A stretch of DNA of 64,000 nt from Trichinella spiralis (lineage: Eukaryota > Nematoda > Enoplea > Trichinellida > Trichinellidae): positions 8,745,438-8,809,437 of the forward strand of contig CM012953.1 in assembly GCA_000181795.3 (NCBI GenBank), read 5' to 3'. Below are positions 1-13,220 of this stretch, in pieces. Position 1 is the stretch's first letter. Each line of letters opens with the position of its first letter. The notes beneath the pieces are model-generated. The model was not told where the DNA came from and ran no database searches. It was given only the letters and a program-made list of their open reading frames with translations. The position numbers and the translations under genes are program-made.

Positions 1-2063
1 ATATAATAATAATTACCCAGTAGCATCTACTTTATATTATCAAAGCATTTGATAAGTTAAAAATGCAGAGGCTAAATGATATAATTATTGACAAAAATGA
101 ATAATGAGCCATAACATTAAAACGAATTCAAGTTCGTTAATCAATTTAACTATTTAAATATTTTAGAAGAAACGAAATGAGCAGGGTTTTAAAAATATTT
201 TTCTTTTGTTTGATCTATGATATCCAATGAAACAGTATGACAATAAAAACTGTCACACGTTCTCTTTTGCTTCCAACAAGTACATTTGAAAATGTTTTCA
301 TATTTATCATTTGGGAAAATTTATGGGCGCCTTTTTGATTTTCAATAACACATATTGACATTATCCACTCAACATTTGTTTGCTTTACATTTTTCTATAA
401 AAATTTATGGAAAAATATTTCTTTTAGAAATTTATTTATTATTTTTATGCTTATGAAGTTCTAAATTATTTATTGTCTTAATTTTGCTTAAAAAAGCTGC
501 TTTTCCAAACTTTCAACTGAGTCAGTGCTGGCAATATCAATATCAAGCATAACATAAGAAAATCAAAATGGCCTAATGAACTATTTTAAACTGCAGTTAT
601 TAAAACTGTTCATTTTAAAAATAAACTTCTCACACTCCATTAAGAAGCAACTTGTTTGTTTTGGCAAATAAATTTTCATCATACATTTTATCAACTGCTT
701 ATAAAAAATTAATCAATTGTATTATCATTTGAAATTAACAGTTACACATTAATGTATTTTTTACATATTTTTTTCAGTTTTGATTTCCAAAAATAGTTTA
801 TCTTTAGATTAGAAAAGTAAATCATATTCTGCATTATAAAATGCTTTGCACTGCATTTCTAAATGTGTGTTGTACGTGCTTTTCCACTATAATGTTATAG
901 ACGTCCCATAATTGAGAGCAAAATCATAATGATTTCAGCAATCTTGATTGAGTTCTGTTCTTTATTCGAGAATTATGTTTATTTTATTAAAAAACAAGTT
1001 TTCTGCTTATTAAATTTACCTCGAATTATTTTTTTAAATTATTCTATTGTTATTCAATGAAAAGCATTCACATCATTTCTGCTGAATTGAATTTTAATCT
1101 TTGCAAAATGAAAAATTAAAGTTTTCTTTGCTTTAATTTTTTAAACAGTAATATAAAATATTTTAAAAAAATAATTATTTAAAAGCAGCTTGCTAAAAGA
1201 AGCAAGTAAAAATTATTTAAAAGTGAATACTGTTTTGTATGTGCTGCATGCATAAAATGAAAAATATAAAACAATTTTAATTCTGAGGCGCATGTTGCAC
1301 AGTTATTAATTTTTTGACTAGTTTGAAAAAAAGACTAAAAATAAAATTTTGCAAAAAACTAATTTCCGTTTTATTGATACTAAACATATCCATGCCATGT
1401 TATGCAATTTCATGACATTATGAACTTTATCAATCTCTAACTTTCGCTTGTTTAAAAATTAATTTTTTTTCTATTCTACATTGAATGATAAGACTATGCA
1501 GTTTGATTATTGATGCTCATCAACATAGGTCTCTTCAACTTCCTATGTCAAAGCAACTATGTGTATTGGTTTCTGATTAATAAGCAAGTCTTGATGTTGG
1601 AAGAAGAAACACCTCTTGATTATTGTTGGGCCGTAAGCGTGGCCTGCTACCCATCTACTGCATTATGTACAGCAGGCAATGGAAAATTTGTCTTCATTAA
1701 AAAGAGGCGTGTCTTGTACTTCGACGCACTTCTCTTATTGTCTGGCCAATTAAATTGAATTAAACTCCCATGCTACATGACAAAGAACAGAATTGCATTT
1801 CCATATGCAAAGGGCTTAATTAGCTCAATAATTGCAAAATAGTACCAAACAAACATTGAATGCATGAAAATTTTACTAAATACAACAAAATTTAAATAAT
1901 ACAAGTGATATATGTGCGCTGATAGATGGATATATATGCAGTAATGAGATGCCGTTCTAGCACGAAACTTTTGGTGTCTTCAATTTAGGAGATCAGATCG
2001 CAGAGGTCTTGTAAAGCACGACATAATAAAAAAAAATTAAAAAAGCAGTCATATGCATGCAGT
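1..2063. other. AT-rich 3' flank of Distal-less, no gene seen
   Basis: This stretch lies downstream of the minus-strand Distal-less gene. It is very AT-rich, with many homopolymer runs. The only open stretch of note, at about 1510-1758, has no recognisable domain and sits in a slightly GC-richer patch (about 1590-1760). Part of the Distal-less 3' UTR must lie next to position 2064, but I could not choose a poly(A) signal with confidence. Confidence 0.5.
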
Positions 2064-4186
2064 TCAATACACATTAAAGCATAAGTTGGATGGATGATGG
2101 TAGCCAGCAGGTGCAGGCATTTGCTGGAGAACTGTTTGACTGGTACCATTTTGATGGATATAGTCGTAGGGATGCATTTGTACCGGTGGCTTAATGCCAA
2201 CCAAGCTTCCTGCATCTTGACCAATTGCAGCTTGTTGAAAGACCTTATTATCCAAATTAGTCAAAGTAAAAGCAGCTTGGTTAGCTGAATTCCATCCTCC
2301 TTGAAGACTGTTTACAGAAGATGGGCTGGCAGTCGCAGCCGGGGAGGAATCGCTTTGTCTTTGCGTGGTCGGAGCCATAGTGACCACAGGGCTGACGCAC
2401 ATATGCCCCGTTTGGCCATGGTGGCTAACGCTGGTCACTGGAGACATATTATGGCGACCGTTTACGTGACCTAATCCGCTTCCTCCTTGAGTTGACGACT
2501 CAGGAATCATTTCAGCTGTCTCATGCGACATCACCGTCGAATCTTGCTTAACTGGCGTGAGAGGCTGTGACTTCATCATTTTCTTATATTTTGATCGGCG
2601 ATTTTGAAACCATATTTTTACCTAGAATATTGAACAAAATAATTATTGACTTATTGTTTAAAAGTTTAATCAATCAACTGAAGTGAGAATGAAAACAGTT
2701 GAAATTGTATCTAGTTTTAATAGGTACACAATGATGAAAAGTGCCGACGTTTTTGGGAAAAATTTTCAACAACTCTTAACAGAGAAAACAGAAAGCAAAA
2801 CGAATGGGATGTTGCTTCAGGCGAAGCAACTTCATTCGCGTCCGTTGATGGTGATCTGGTGACAGGCGTCCGTCGACTGATTGAAGTATCCAACGACGGC
2901 TAGTGACATTATGTCAGTAAAAAATGAAAACCAGCGAGAAAAATTTGGACAACCGGCAGCCACTCGGAACAACTTTGAACACTTTCCATTTCTAGATTGC
3001 ATATGATGACAATTAGCAGCCCAAGCGGAACACGCCCGCATCCAGCTAGCTGAGCAGGTTTTATTTTTGTATCACAGGTGGACCCCTTGCCCTACACTAC
3101 TACTTCCCACCTAGCTAAAAATGACGTAATTTAGGCCGCTCCCAAAGTTGTAAAGGAACTTAATAAAATTATTATTTTCAGCAGATTGAGCGTAATTATG
3201 GCAAAAAATTCTAAAATAAATGTATGCTGTTCGTGAAAGTTTTATAAACTCAACTGTTTCTTCAAGTTGACAGATAATCTCTTTGTTCTATATGATGACC
3301 CAGACATATGTGGATTATGCAAACAGTCAGCATGACAAAAGAATTGTTGGTCAATGACCCCCAGTGTAATTTTCAGATTAATATCACTTCTGTAAGGATT
3401 AAATAAGCTTTTGCAAATAATATTATGTAATTAAACAGCAGCAATATGCTGACATTAATTGTAATACACGAATAACGTTCGAAATATTTGTGTAACCTTT
3501 TTTGCTCACACAAAACTGAAATAGCATTTCAAAGAAACAAAAAGTCAGATTTTTACCTGAGTTTGAGTGAGTCCAAGAGACGCAGCTAGTTCAGCTCGTT
3601 CAGGTAGCGCCAAATACTGCGTTCTTTGAAATCGCTTATTCAAAGCTTGCAATTGTAAACTTGAATAAATTGTACGTGGTTTTCGCATCTTTTTCCCTTT
3701 TCCATTCAAGCGTACTTCACCACCTTCAATAATTTTTGTGTTTTCTAGAAATAAAATTATTTTATTTATTAATTGCAAATTTCAGCAATAAGCAATAAAA
3801 ATTCATAATTTACCTTCAACTGGTGGAGATGACGCGTTAGGATAACTTAGAAAAGCACCAGGTCCGTTAGCTCGACCGTAGGAGTCTACCGGAGCGGCAT
3901 TAAACGAAGATACAGGCTGATACAATCCATAATTTGATGCTAAGGATCGGGGTCCGTATCCATCAGTTTGTGGAACTGCCGGCGTCATTGTTGGAGGATT
4001 GAACGTGCCACGCATTGTATTATAACAACTCGAAGCATAGATATTGTTTCCTGGATGAACATTTAAGTCAAGAAACGAAGAATGTAGTTTTGCTTCGCTT
4101 TCACCTGGCATTCCACAATTCACTATATCCATGTCTCCGTAAGTGACCAATTCACCGTTATGGATGCCCACCTTTGGAAAATCCAT
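2064..4186 (-). CDS. Dll: Distal-less / Dlx-class homeobox transcription factor
   Basis: Nuclear DNA-binding factor for limb, appendage, anterior and neural patterning. There are three coding exons: 4186-3814, 3744-3557 and 2621-2064, with GT-AG introns of 69 and 935 bases in phases 1 and 0. The joined frame is 372 residues. The homeodomain covers residues 144-203 and has the Dll/Dlx signatures [28 protein letters not shown] and [13 protein letters not shown], with W48, F49, N51 and R53 all in place (W is residue 191). The intron after the QTQ of helix 3 splits the homeodomain between Q and VKIWFQ, a position I recognise from Dlx genes. The N-terminal arm (residues 1-124) is rich in Tyr, Ser, Pro and Asn. 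The C-terminal arm is rich in Ser, Thr, Gln and His and ends NLCFNVY. The ATG at 4186 is the first in frame and is followed by [12 protein letters not shown]. The homeodomain is closer to arthropod Dll than to what I recall of C. elegans CEH-43. Identification is firm; the exact organism is not. Confidence 0.96.
2810..3135. promoter_or_regulatory. GC-richer island inside Distal-less intron 2
   Basis: The 935-base second intron of Distal-less contains a block that is visibly richer in G and C than the flanking intron, with CG dinucleotides and no supportable open frame. Developmental homeobox introns often hold enhancers, so a regulatory role is a reasonable inference. The sequence alone does not prove it. 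Confidence 0.3.
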
Positions 4187-4303
4187 TTGGTTGCTTCAAT
4201 ATGTTTGCACGCTGAGTGTTATCCAAGTATAAGGTATAATCCTATAAAATAAAACTTATGGTAAATTTAAGCTGCAGCAAATATCTAAATAGCCTAGACG
4301 ACG

Positions 4304-4314
4304 TTTATATATAA
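4304..4314 (-). promoter_or_regulatory. Possible TATA box of Distal-less
   Basis: On the minus strand the motif TATATATAAA lies about 120 bases upstream of the Distal-less ATG at 4186. It would place a start site near 4280 and a 5' UTR of about 90 bases. In an AT-rich genome such a motif can arise by chance, so this is tentative. Confidence 0.3.
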
Positions 4315-4429
4315 GCATATTGCAGAAAAAATGGAAAGCAACCGCAGCATGAGTAAGCTGCTAAAGGACAAATGAAAAGCTTACGTGAGAAATGGAAGTG
4401 AATAATGAGAGAAGCAAACTTCCCGCCTA

Positions 4430-4900
4430 CTGACAAATAGAAACTGACCAATCAGATTTTAGTAATCGACGTCAGCGGGCTGAGCATTCAGCAAATCAAA
4501 ACTGACTAGTCGCTGCGTCGTTTGTCAGACCAACGACGACCTCGGCCTATTTTGCCTCATGCTGACGGACACGTTCTTGTCACAATATACAGAATTGTGG
4601 CGTGATGTGTCAGCACCGCAGGGGGGATTTAGCTGACCGTTGGTCCAGAAGCAAGCCGGCCACCAGACCGACGCCACTATAGCCTTTTTTGTACTGCTAC
4701 ACACAGGAGAACAATGACAATAGAAATGAATACCTACTAAGCCCGCACTGGATTTGGCATAATGGAAATCAAGCTCACCCCTCAGAACTGACCAGAATAA
4801 CTAACTGAGGGCACGTTGAAACTCCCGCCCAGCGGCTGCTCTGTTCCACGGTCAGCTACAGAAATGCCCATTGTACACATCGGCGTCAATGGAAAAGACA
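4430..4900. promoter_or_regulatory. GC-richer island just upstream of Distal-less (promoter-proximal candidate)
   Basis: This block 250-700 bases upstream of the Distal-less ATG is GC-richer than its surroundings, with several CG dinucleotides and short GTCAG/CTGAC-type repeats. There is no open frame to explain it. A proximal promoter or enhancer is inferred from position and composition only. Confidence 0.35.
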
Positions 4901-7900
4901 CATGACACTCAATGGCGCCAGTTTTCTGCTCATTCAACTTCAAAAGCCGTTGCCTATTTCCAAAGAAAGTCTGCTAAGTTCATTTATTAAAAAAAATTTT
5001 TATCAGAATTCAAAGTTCAATACTGACAGTAAAAAGTTTCAAAAGCAAATCAATAAATATGATGAACCAGATATGTGTATAATTTAAATGTAAATGCTAC
5101 TTTAAATATTTGTTGCATGAGCATTATTAATATTATTCTTTATGCATATTTTCAAAGAAAACAAAAAACATATTTAATTTCACCATGCGCTTTGTGCAGT
5201 TTAGGACAAAATCTACATAACAATACTTTTGTTTAAACAGCGTATATTTTTAGTGGTCATTTGTATACTAGGCGTTTCAAATAAAAGCAAGCAAATATAT
5301 ATGTATCAGCACAAAAAGCCAAATGTCATGACAGATTTTTAAATGACAACATTCACAGTTAATTTACTTAAATTGTAACTTTATAGCAAAATTAAATGAT
5401 CGTGACAGATAAGCTAGCAAGCACGCTTGATAGTGAAATGTATTTATCGAGTGCTTTCTCACTGAGGATGCAGTGTCAGTTGACTTTCTTATCAGTTACA
5501 TAAAAAGAATTAAATTATTATAAAATTAGTAAATTAATGTGTCAAATATGCAGTTGTAATTAGGTATAATCAAGAGAACAAATGTTGATATTACCTACAG
5601 AGTCATTACTGAGGTTAAATCTGTGAAACTATTATCTGCTTAACAAAGCTTACGGAACTACAATGCTGGATCAGTTTATAATAAGGAAATGATCCGTAGT
5701 AATGATTTTTTGTTCACACTGTCATAGCATTTGTCACTGTAAGTAGTGCAACATTTGCCGTTAGGTAAAGTGCTCTTTTTTCTGTACTGTAAACAACGTT
5801 GATTTTTTTCTTACATCATTCTTTAAACATTCACAACTGCGCTGAATTCCAAGAAATTAACAAAATAACACAACTTATAAAGCACATTAAAACAACAAAT
5901 TTGAAAGCTTTTTTATTTTTAAATTTTGTTTTGCATTAAAATGAATTAAAGTAAAAATATTTCTTTCTTTCTTTGCACCAAAGTTCAGAACTACAGAAAA
6001 AAAATCAAGTAACATCATACCGATTTGAAAGTTGACCACCGAAAGGAAATCTGACAACTCATCTACATTCCTTCTGACTCAGGTGGGCGATGTTGTACCA
6101 AATGGAAAACGACTGACAACGTCAGCTTGATGCCAGACTATAATAATAAAGAAATAATTGTGTTGATGACCACTGGGAATAGGTCACAGTTTGCCTAACC
6201 ATACGTAGAGTTGAGGTAATAAATAATATTATTTTTGAAAAACTTAAAAAATATAAAAATATCAACAGAAAATATCCAACGCATGCTGAAAAATATATTT
6301 ATTACAGAATAACAAAGTAAAAGATGCTGAGATGCTGTTGAATAGTAAAAAGTGCGTTTTTGCATTTCCTTAGTGCCTCCTAGTCAGCATTGCAATTATC
6401 TATAATTATTTCCGACTCTGATCGGTGTCTTTTATCTTTCATATGGTCAGGTCGCTCAAGGGACAGCTTCAGTCAGAAATCAATCTTACAAAGATCACAA
6501 GACTGCTGCAGTTGCAGCTGGAAAGTAACTAAAACTTAAAGGTACCCGATGAGTCGATTTTCCATTTTAAACGGACCTACCAATTAAGCGCTTTGTTGTT
6601 GACTCTGCAACCAGCTACTGCAGTACTAGTTATAAGAAAGGCAAACTGATGTGATACTGTTTAAAGGCTTGGTTGCTAAGCAGGGATGGACCATCAGCTA
6701 TTTTAGATGTTTCCCTTTATCGACTCTTCAGCTCTAGTCTAGAATCCGGGAAGTGTCAGTAAATTGGAGAAACGGGTCGATTGTGCATTCGAGCACAAAG
6801 CTTCCATGTTTCCGGCCAGTAAACGCCGTTCATCCAACTATCGACTACTGTTCGACAAAGGCTTACTTCTCAAAGCAAACTGACCTACCTCACCAATTTG
6901 TGTTTTTGAAGAAAGTCGATCAAAATAAAAATGCTGAAAGCTTAAGTTTATCAGTTCAAACTATATTTTTGTTTTTTTATCAATCAAAATTCTCCTATAT
7001 GTTTACATGGAACTATGTGCAAACTGTAGGTAGCATCATGGAAAATCTGCAACTGAAATGCATGCAAATAGTGATAGTAAAGAAGATGTGAAACAAAAAA
7101 ATTTCTTATTACATTTAACCAATTTATGTTTTTTTTTCAATTTATTTCTAATTCAAACTGGTAACTGCTCAAAACAGGTAATCAGAAAGTATGCTAACGC
7201 AGTAGAAGAAAACTGAAAATATGAATTTAAATAAAAATGAAATTAAACACATTGAAAATTCATTCAGATCATAATAATTTAATTCATTAAAAATTATTAT
7301 AACTATTGAATATATTATTCAGTGCTTTTGATTCTCTGTATATATATATATATATATCCTGAACAATTATAAAGATCAGAAACAGACTAAAGTAAATGTT
7401 GATTTTGAAAAGATAAATAATAATATTAAAAGTTATATAATTTGAATTAATTCCCATTCAATACATTTATGTGATTTTTTTGTTCAATGACTTATGCTTT
7501 ACCAGATAAGAAAATGACTGCATCTATAAAGGCATAATTTATTTTAAAATGTAATACTGTCATTTGTTTTACAAATCGATGTGATCAGAAAAATTGATCT
7601 GACATTTTTCCATGCCAATACAAGGTAATGTCTCTTGAAGTTGTCAGTAACTAAAATGTAGCATATCACATTGTGAAAGTGTGAACTAACCTCCAGGCCT
7701 ATTCATTATGACTTAAATTGAGTTGGAAAAGGGTAAAAAACTTAATTTTTGCGCAGTATTTTTCTTTCCGCAATGGTATGAATAAAACTGTGATAAATGT
7801 TGTCTTTTTTTATTTTTATGCTAATCAATGCTTCTTGAATTTCTGATTTTTAAAACCTGCAATTGAATTGACTAATCATTTCAATTTTATATTGCATTAG

Positions 7901-8569
7901 ACAATCTGTCCACTGCCACTATTAAAGGCATGATCAATTATAATATATGTTATAAAAATATAATATGATCATTTATAAAATCTCATATAATCAATTATAA
8001 AAAAAAGCGTTAAAGATGAATTGCCTGTTAAACAACTGTTAACTGATAAGTTTTACATCAATAAAACAGATGTTCATCTGATCTAATCTAATCTTGAATT
8101 GTACAGAGCTATTTCATTATCAACGTAGCTTTCAAATGATATGAAATCTTATTTTTTACAGTAAATATTTTTCTTATCTGTCACGTAGCACAACTGAAGC
8201 GCATCTCCTACTACTGCTTAAAATCATAATAAATAAAATGTAGATCAGATTTTGAGGTCACATGCAACAAGGGAATTAAAAATCACCTCAGACAATAGAA
8301 AAAATGTTGTTACAACATTAAAAATATTTTTCTGAGCGACATTATTATTTGCACGTGCTAAGAAAGACACTTGAAGCAAACTAAAGAGGAAAATTCTTAA
8401 GTGGCCATCTCCCCTGTGGGCTTAACTGGTGAGGTTAAGATCAAGTAACAATGATAATCTCGTTGAAGTAAATGAAACCACTATTAATAACAATTACATA
8501 CAATAACAACAGCAACGATATTATGTATTAAATAGAGCTGAGCAATCTACTTTACCTTTTTTGAAGTAC

Positions 8570-9135
8570 AGTAGTAGTGTAATGAAGCGAGAGAAAATGA
8601 CGTGCTTGTGTTCTAGTCAAGAGCTTGTCAAGTGTATGTCACCTTGAAAGCTCTCAGTGATGTCAGTAAGAACGACAACGTGGCTAGAAACGGACAATAG
8701 GTAGCGTCTTGCAGAGAAGAGGCCGGGCGCTGAACAGGAACAGTTAATAATGACCTGAGGGAATCGACCTCGTAGTACTGCTGTTGGTCAGCAAGAGGGG
8801 CCGACCGTTGACTTTGTGTAAAAAAGCGACTAACATGGAAAGCAAGAACCCCACGCCAATAGCAAACCAGGTCGGAACCGTCTCACCTGTCCCTGTAGGC
8901 CGAAAATCCGGCCACGCGACTGTTCCCATTGTATTCAATCATAAAAGCGGTGTCAGTTCATTCATACACTCTGTCAAGCATCCTCCGTCACTTTTGTCCT
9001 CCTCCTACACATGTTCCTCGACCGACTCGAACAATTGGCTACGTCCGCCTTACAACGCATTCACATTGTCAATGACCGACTGCCACTCTCTCACAGTAAG
9101 CGATGGCCGTGGCACTTATTTACAAATATTTTGAT
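8570..9135. promoter_or_regulatory. GC-richer island, candidate distal enhancer
   Basis: A block of about 560 bases is markedly GC-richer than the adjoining desert. It has overlapping open frames on both strands (8784-9134 plus, 8744-8938 minus) that show no family resemblance. Overlapping frames on opposite strands without domains are typical of GC-rich non-coding DNA. It lies about 4.5 kb upstream of Distal-less. Confidence 0.3.
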
Positions 9136-10269
9136 TCCCTCGCTCAAGTACGTGATTATGGCCCTTTACTAAACACATCAACGAAAAGTGATAAATAACG
9201 TCAGTATCATAAATAATGCTTTTTTTAATTTTTACTCTGCTTTTAAAAATTTTCCCTTACTAGAACTCAAAAATATGTGGTATCTGAATAATTTATATTA
9301 TAAAATGACAAAGTAAAACAAAATCTGCAATAAGTGAAGCAGATTGCAAAATAAAAAAAAACAAAACTTTAAATGCTTCTTAATAACTTTTTCACAATGT
9401 AACTGTTTGTGATTCTTTTTTATAATTGTTTATGGCTGCACAAACAATATGATACGCTAAAACAAAGATGGCTCAAGTAAAACTTGTTCAGAAAAGAAGA
9501 AAATATTCAATTTGATAGACAGGATAGCTGTCTTTGAAAACTCAAGGCAATATTTAATAAGGAAACCTGTTTAATAAGTTTAATCACAACAAAAAAGATG
9601 AAATTTTAGAAAACAACACTTACATTGACATCAAAACCACAGAATAATACAAACATCAACTACGAAAAAACGCAACTGTGTAGAGCTTCATTTTTTTTAC
9701 ATCAGTTACACATATATTATGCAACTGCGCATATAATTCGCTGTTCCTGGCATTCATAGCATTTTAAAATTGTTACAAAAAGCAGAGCATAGTTTAACCA
9801 TACTTATATTAATTGTTGAAAAAGATGTATGGCGCAAACTTCTATAAAAATAATATAAAATGTATGTTCTAGTCTTTTTAGGAAGCTTTAACTGAGCTTT
9901 CTGTTTCAGTGAATAATTAATGCTTGATATTATTAAATATTTAATTATGAGAAATTAAATTTTTATAATTTGTATAATTCGATTAGCAGTTGAATTTTTA
10001 AAGTAGGAAAGGATGAAGTTTTTCACTTACTTGAACAAATTTTTAATGAAACTATAAAATAAATTTTTATAGTAAAAACTTAGGCTAAATTTTAAAAGTT
10101 TACTTTTTTGTGTGGTATACTTCTTTAATTAACCTTGACAGTAATTTGTGTAAAATTGTTTTCCTTTTTTTTATTTTGAAATTAAAATTATGTAATGAAT
10201 TGCATAATTTTTAATAAGTGATGATGATTGAAATTTTGAAGCGTATGATTTTCAAAGTGTAATTACTGA

Positions 10270-10780
10270 AAGATATTCAAAACTTCCGCAACAGAAGCTC
10301 ACGTACGAGTTGATCGAAGAATAATTTTGTCAGTTTTATCAGATGTTTATCCACTTATTCTATCCAAGCGACAATTATAATTGATATTTAGATAATGGAT
10401 CAGGCGCAAATTGCAGCCTACCATGTCAGCCTGTTGTTGAACATATACCAACTACAGTAAAATTGAACTCGTGCTGAGAGCTGCTCATTGACATCAAGAA
10501 AAATTGGCCTTTCAATCTTGTCAATCAGGCAAAGGCAGGCAATTAGGGATTAAAGCGACGCGTGCCAATGATGGAAAGAGTTGGAATGGGAGTGATAACC
10601 ACTACTGATAATGATTGAATCATTTCCGTTACGTATTCAGATCACAGACATGATCTTTTGAAAATAAGATACACAATGGAGATTGTCTTAGCCGGACGTG
10701 CTCAGTTGGTGCGTTTGTTCGATAAGAATCTCAATAAGATCGAAAACTAACCAATCAGAGTAGGCACATTTTAATTGTCA
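10270..10780. promoter_or_regulatory. GC-richer island, candidate distal enhancer
   Basis: This block is richer in G and C than both flanks, includes CG-containing stretches such as those near 10555-10565 and 10690-10710, and lacks an open frame of useful length. A regulatory role is inferred from its place in the series of spaced islands upstream of Distal-less. Confidence 0.28.
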
Positions 10781-12584
10781 CAGTATGATTACATTGTGAA
10801 GAGCCACGCACAGATTACGGTAGAAATTAACTAGGTGTTTTGAAATATGTTTTTATAGTTCGATGATCATCAGAAAATTTAGCATCCCATTAATAAAGTT
10901 AATGGCCATTTTTAAAACTGTTATATAATTCATATAATTAATCTATGAATAAAACTTATGATATTATAATGTGTTCTTTTTTAAAACCATTGAAATTGCA
11001 AGAATTTACTTTGATTCAATTATTATTTAATGTCATGAAATATTACTATTTACTAAAATTTTACAGTCAATTAATTTTAAAACTTAAAATATTTGCAAAC
11101 AAACTTCTGAACTGCTAAATCTCAGTTCCTTGCAATGAAATAATTAATATGTAGTAATTATTTATCATTTGAAATAAAGCGTGAACGCTGCATGCCTTGG
11201 TTATCATTATTATTAGCATATAAAAAGAATATTTTTAAAATCATACATACATATGTTTATACATGTATGCGTGTGTATACAGCAACAGCCTTATGCAATT
11301 GCTGCAAATATAAATTGTTATATTGCCATGCCGTTTTTTGATCCATTTTTTAAAAAATTAACAGCAAAACATATACATTTTCAAATTGAATTAGGCGACT
11401 AGTATTAAAATTTATTTACCGTGATTTATGTGCAGGTTTTTGCATATCAGTGTTAGTATTTCTTATAAATGAATCTTTTAATGTGGAAATTTCATTGTTG
11501 CTTTTCAGTTTGCATTGCTATACAAATTTTTAAAATCGTCTTTAAATTATATCATAGATTTGATAAGTTTTCAAAAAATAAATCATTACTTTAAATTTTT
11601 AATGCGTTAAAAAGTGCATAATGAGCAAATCTGCTGATTTTAATGTGTAAGCTGCAAAATACTTGTAATGTGAAACTGCATGAAACTAAATAACTCAATT
11701 CATCATAAATTTCAAAATAATGATAATTATCACAAATATGCATGCTTTAAAAAATGAAATGACTTTTTAAAAAGAAATATCTGACTAGTTAATAATTAAT
11801 TTTGTGCATACTCTTCAGATTGACGCAATTTATTGAAATATTTTAATGAAAATCAATAAACTGTCCAATAAAATTATCCAAAAACTCATTATTAAATTAT
11901 AATTAAAAAGATTTATTATTTTAACTTTATGCAGCTGCAATGTTTGAAATTGAAAGCTCTGCTCTGGAGAGGCGTTATATAATGCAAAATATTTGCATTC
12001 ACTTTTGACAGCATGAATTTGAAATATCAAAAAATAACACGTCATCAGAATAAAAAAATGAAAACCAGTTTTACTGAAGAATGAATCTTTACAAAAAAAA
12101 TAATTTAAAATGTCCAGAAAATACTCTTTTACAGTATTTAAAAAATATTTCTTTTTGAACGTAGTTTGAATAAGAAATATTGGCATTCTAGTTTGATCAA
12201 GATGTCACAAAAGGATTTATCGAATATGGCAAATTTATCAGATTAATGTAACTTGAGTATTTCTTGAATATACTCAAACAAATGTCTTAGTGCTAAAGTT
12301 AGTTAAAAAACAAAGTGAAATCATACCTGTCAAAGAAACATAAGTTGAGAATAAGCATAGAAAATTTCACTTTCAAAACTTATTTCTTTGTCCGTGTGAT
12401 TAGTGCAAGTAAAATGTTGCTTTAAATGCAACTGGAAAGATAGCAAGATGAGCAGATTTATAAATTTTAAATATCAAAAAAATATAATAAAATCGATGCA
12501 AAGAAGAATATTCAAATGATTTGAGCAAGTGAGTAAAAGTTGAAATAGTAGCACTTTGATTTTAAATAAAATATGCTTACCAAA

Positions 12585-12587
<3 letters not shown>

Positions 12588-12618
<31 letters not shown>

Positions 12619-12630
12619 TGTTGTTGTTGT
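12588..12630. repeat. AGT/TTG trinucleotide microsatellite
   Basis: About ten AGT units run directly into four TTG units, a compound trinucleotide array in non-coding DNA. Confidence 0.9.
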
Positions 12631-12679
12631 GAATATTGAAAAAAGTAAAAAATTGGACAAAGTTCACAGTTTGTCCATT

Positions 12680-13220
12680 TGAGCGCTTAATTCACTTGAT
12701 GCTTTCCGTTAAGCTTGGTACTGCTGACGGTTAAGCAAGCGAAGAACAAGTAGCGTGCATTGGAGGCAATGGGACGATTGATGAACTAAAAGAGCAACGC
12801 CGACACAACGTTACCGGCTGGACAAAGCAGCTTTTGCAATCAATGACGTTTTGTCAGTCGTAACTCAAAACTGCAGAGCTTGCCTGCTATGGCAATTTTT
12901 GCTTTTGCCTGTCAAGTTTTTCTCACGCTTTGTATCGTTTGGGAAACGGGTTTGCTGCGCATCAAATGACCCACTTGGACTAGAGCTGACAACAACAACA
13001 GCCTCTGGTGAAATGAACTTAGTTGTGACAGTGACGACGCCCATGATACATAGATCGAATGGCATTCCTGTCCTTAAACTGGAGGTAGAGTTAGTTCATA
13101 AAAGCCGGAGGCTAGAGTGGCAACAGGCCGACCCTATATGCATTAACAATTGTTCACAGACAATGTTCACTAGCTGACATAAAAATGCATCAAGGTAAAC
13201 AAACCGGTCTCATTCACTAC
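12680..13220. promoter_or_regulatory. GC-richer island, candidate distal enhancer
   Basis: This GC-richer block follows a trinucleotide repeat. It contains a 108-codon frame on plus (12851-13177) and a 66-codon frame on minus, neither with a recognisable domain or adjoining exons. I regard it as non-coding. It belongs to the same spaced series as the islands near 4.6, 6.7, 8.8, 10.5 and 16.8 kb. Confidence 0.28.

Noticed and set aside
6753-7091. 112-codon plus-strand frame near the 6.7-kb island
   Set aside because: No domain, and the second half is AT-rich random-like sequence.
8744-9134. Overlapping frames on both strands in the 8.8-kb island
   Set aside because: Neither has a domain, neighbouring exons or a plausible start context. 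The island is better read as non-coding.
12851-13177. 108-codon frame in the 13-kb island
   Set aside because: No recognisable family, and it competes with a minus-strand frame. Probably a by-product of raised GC.
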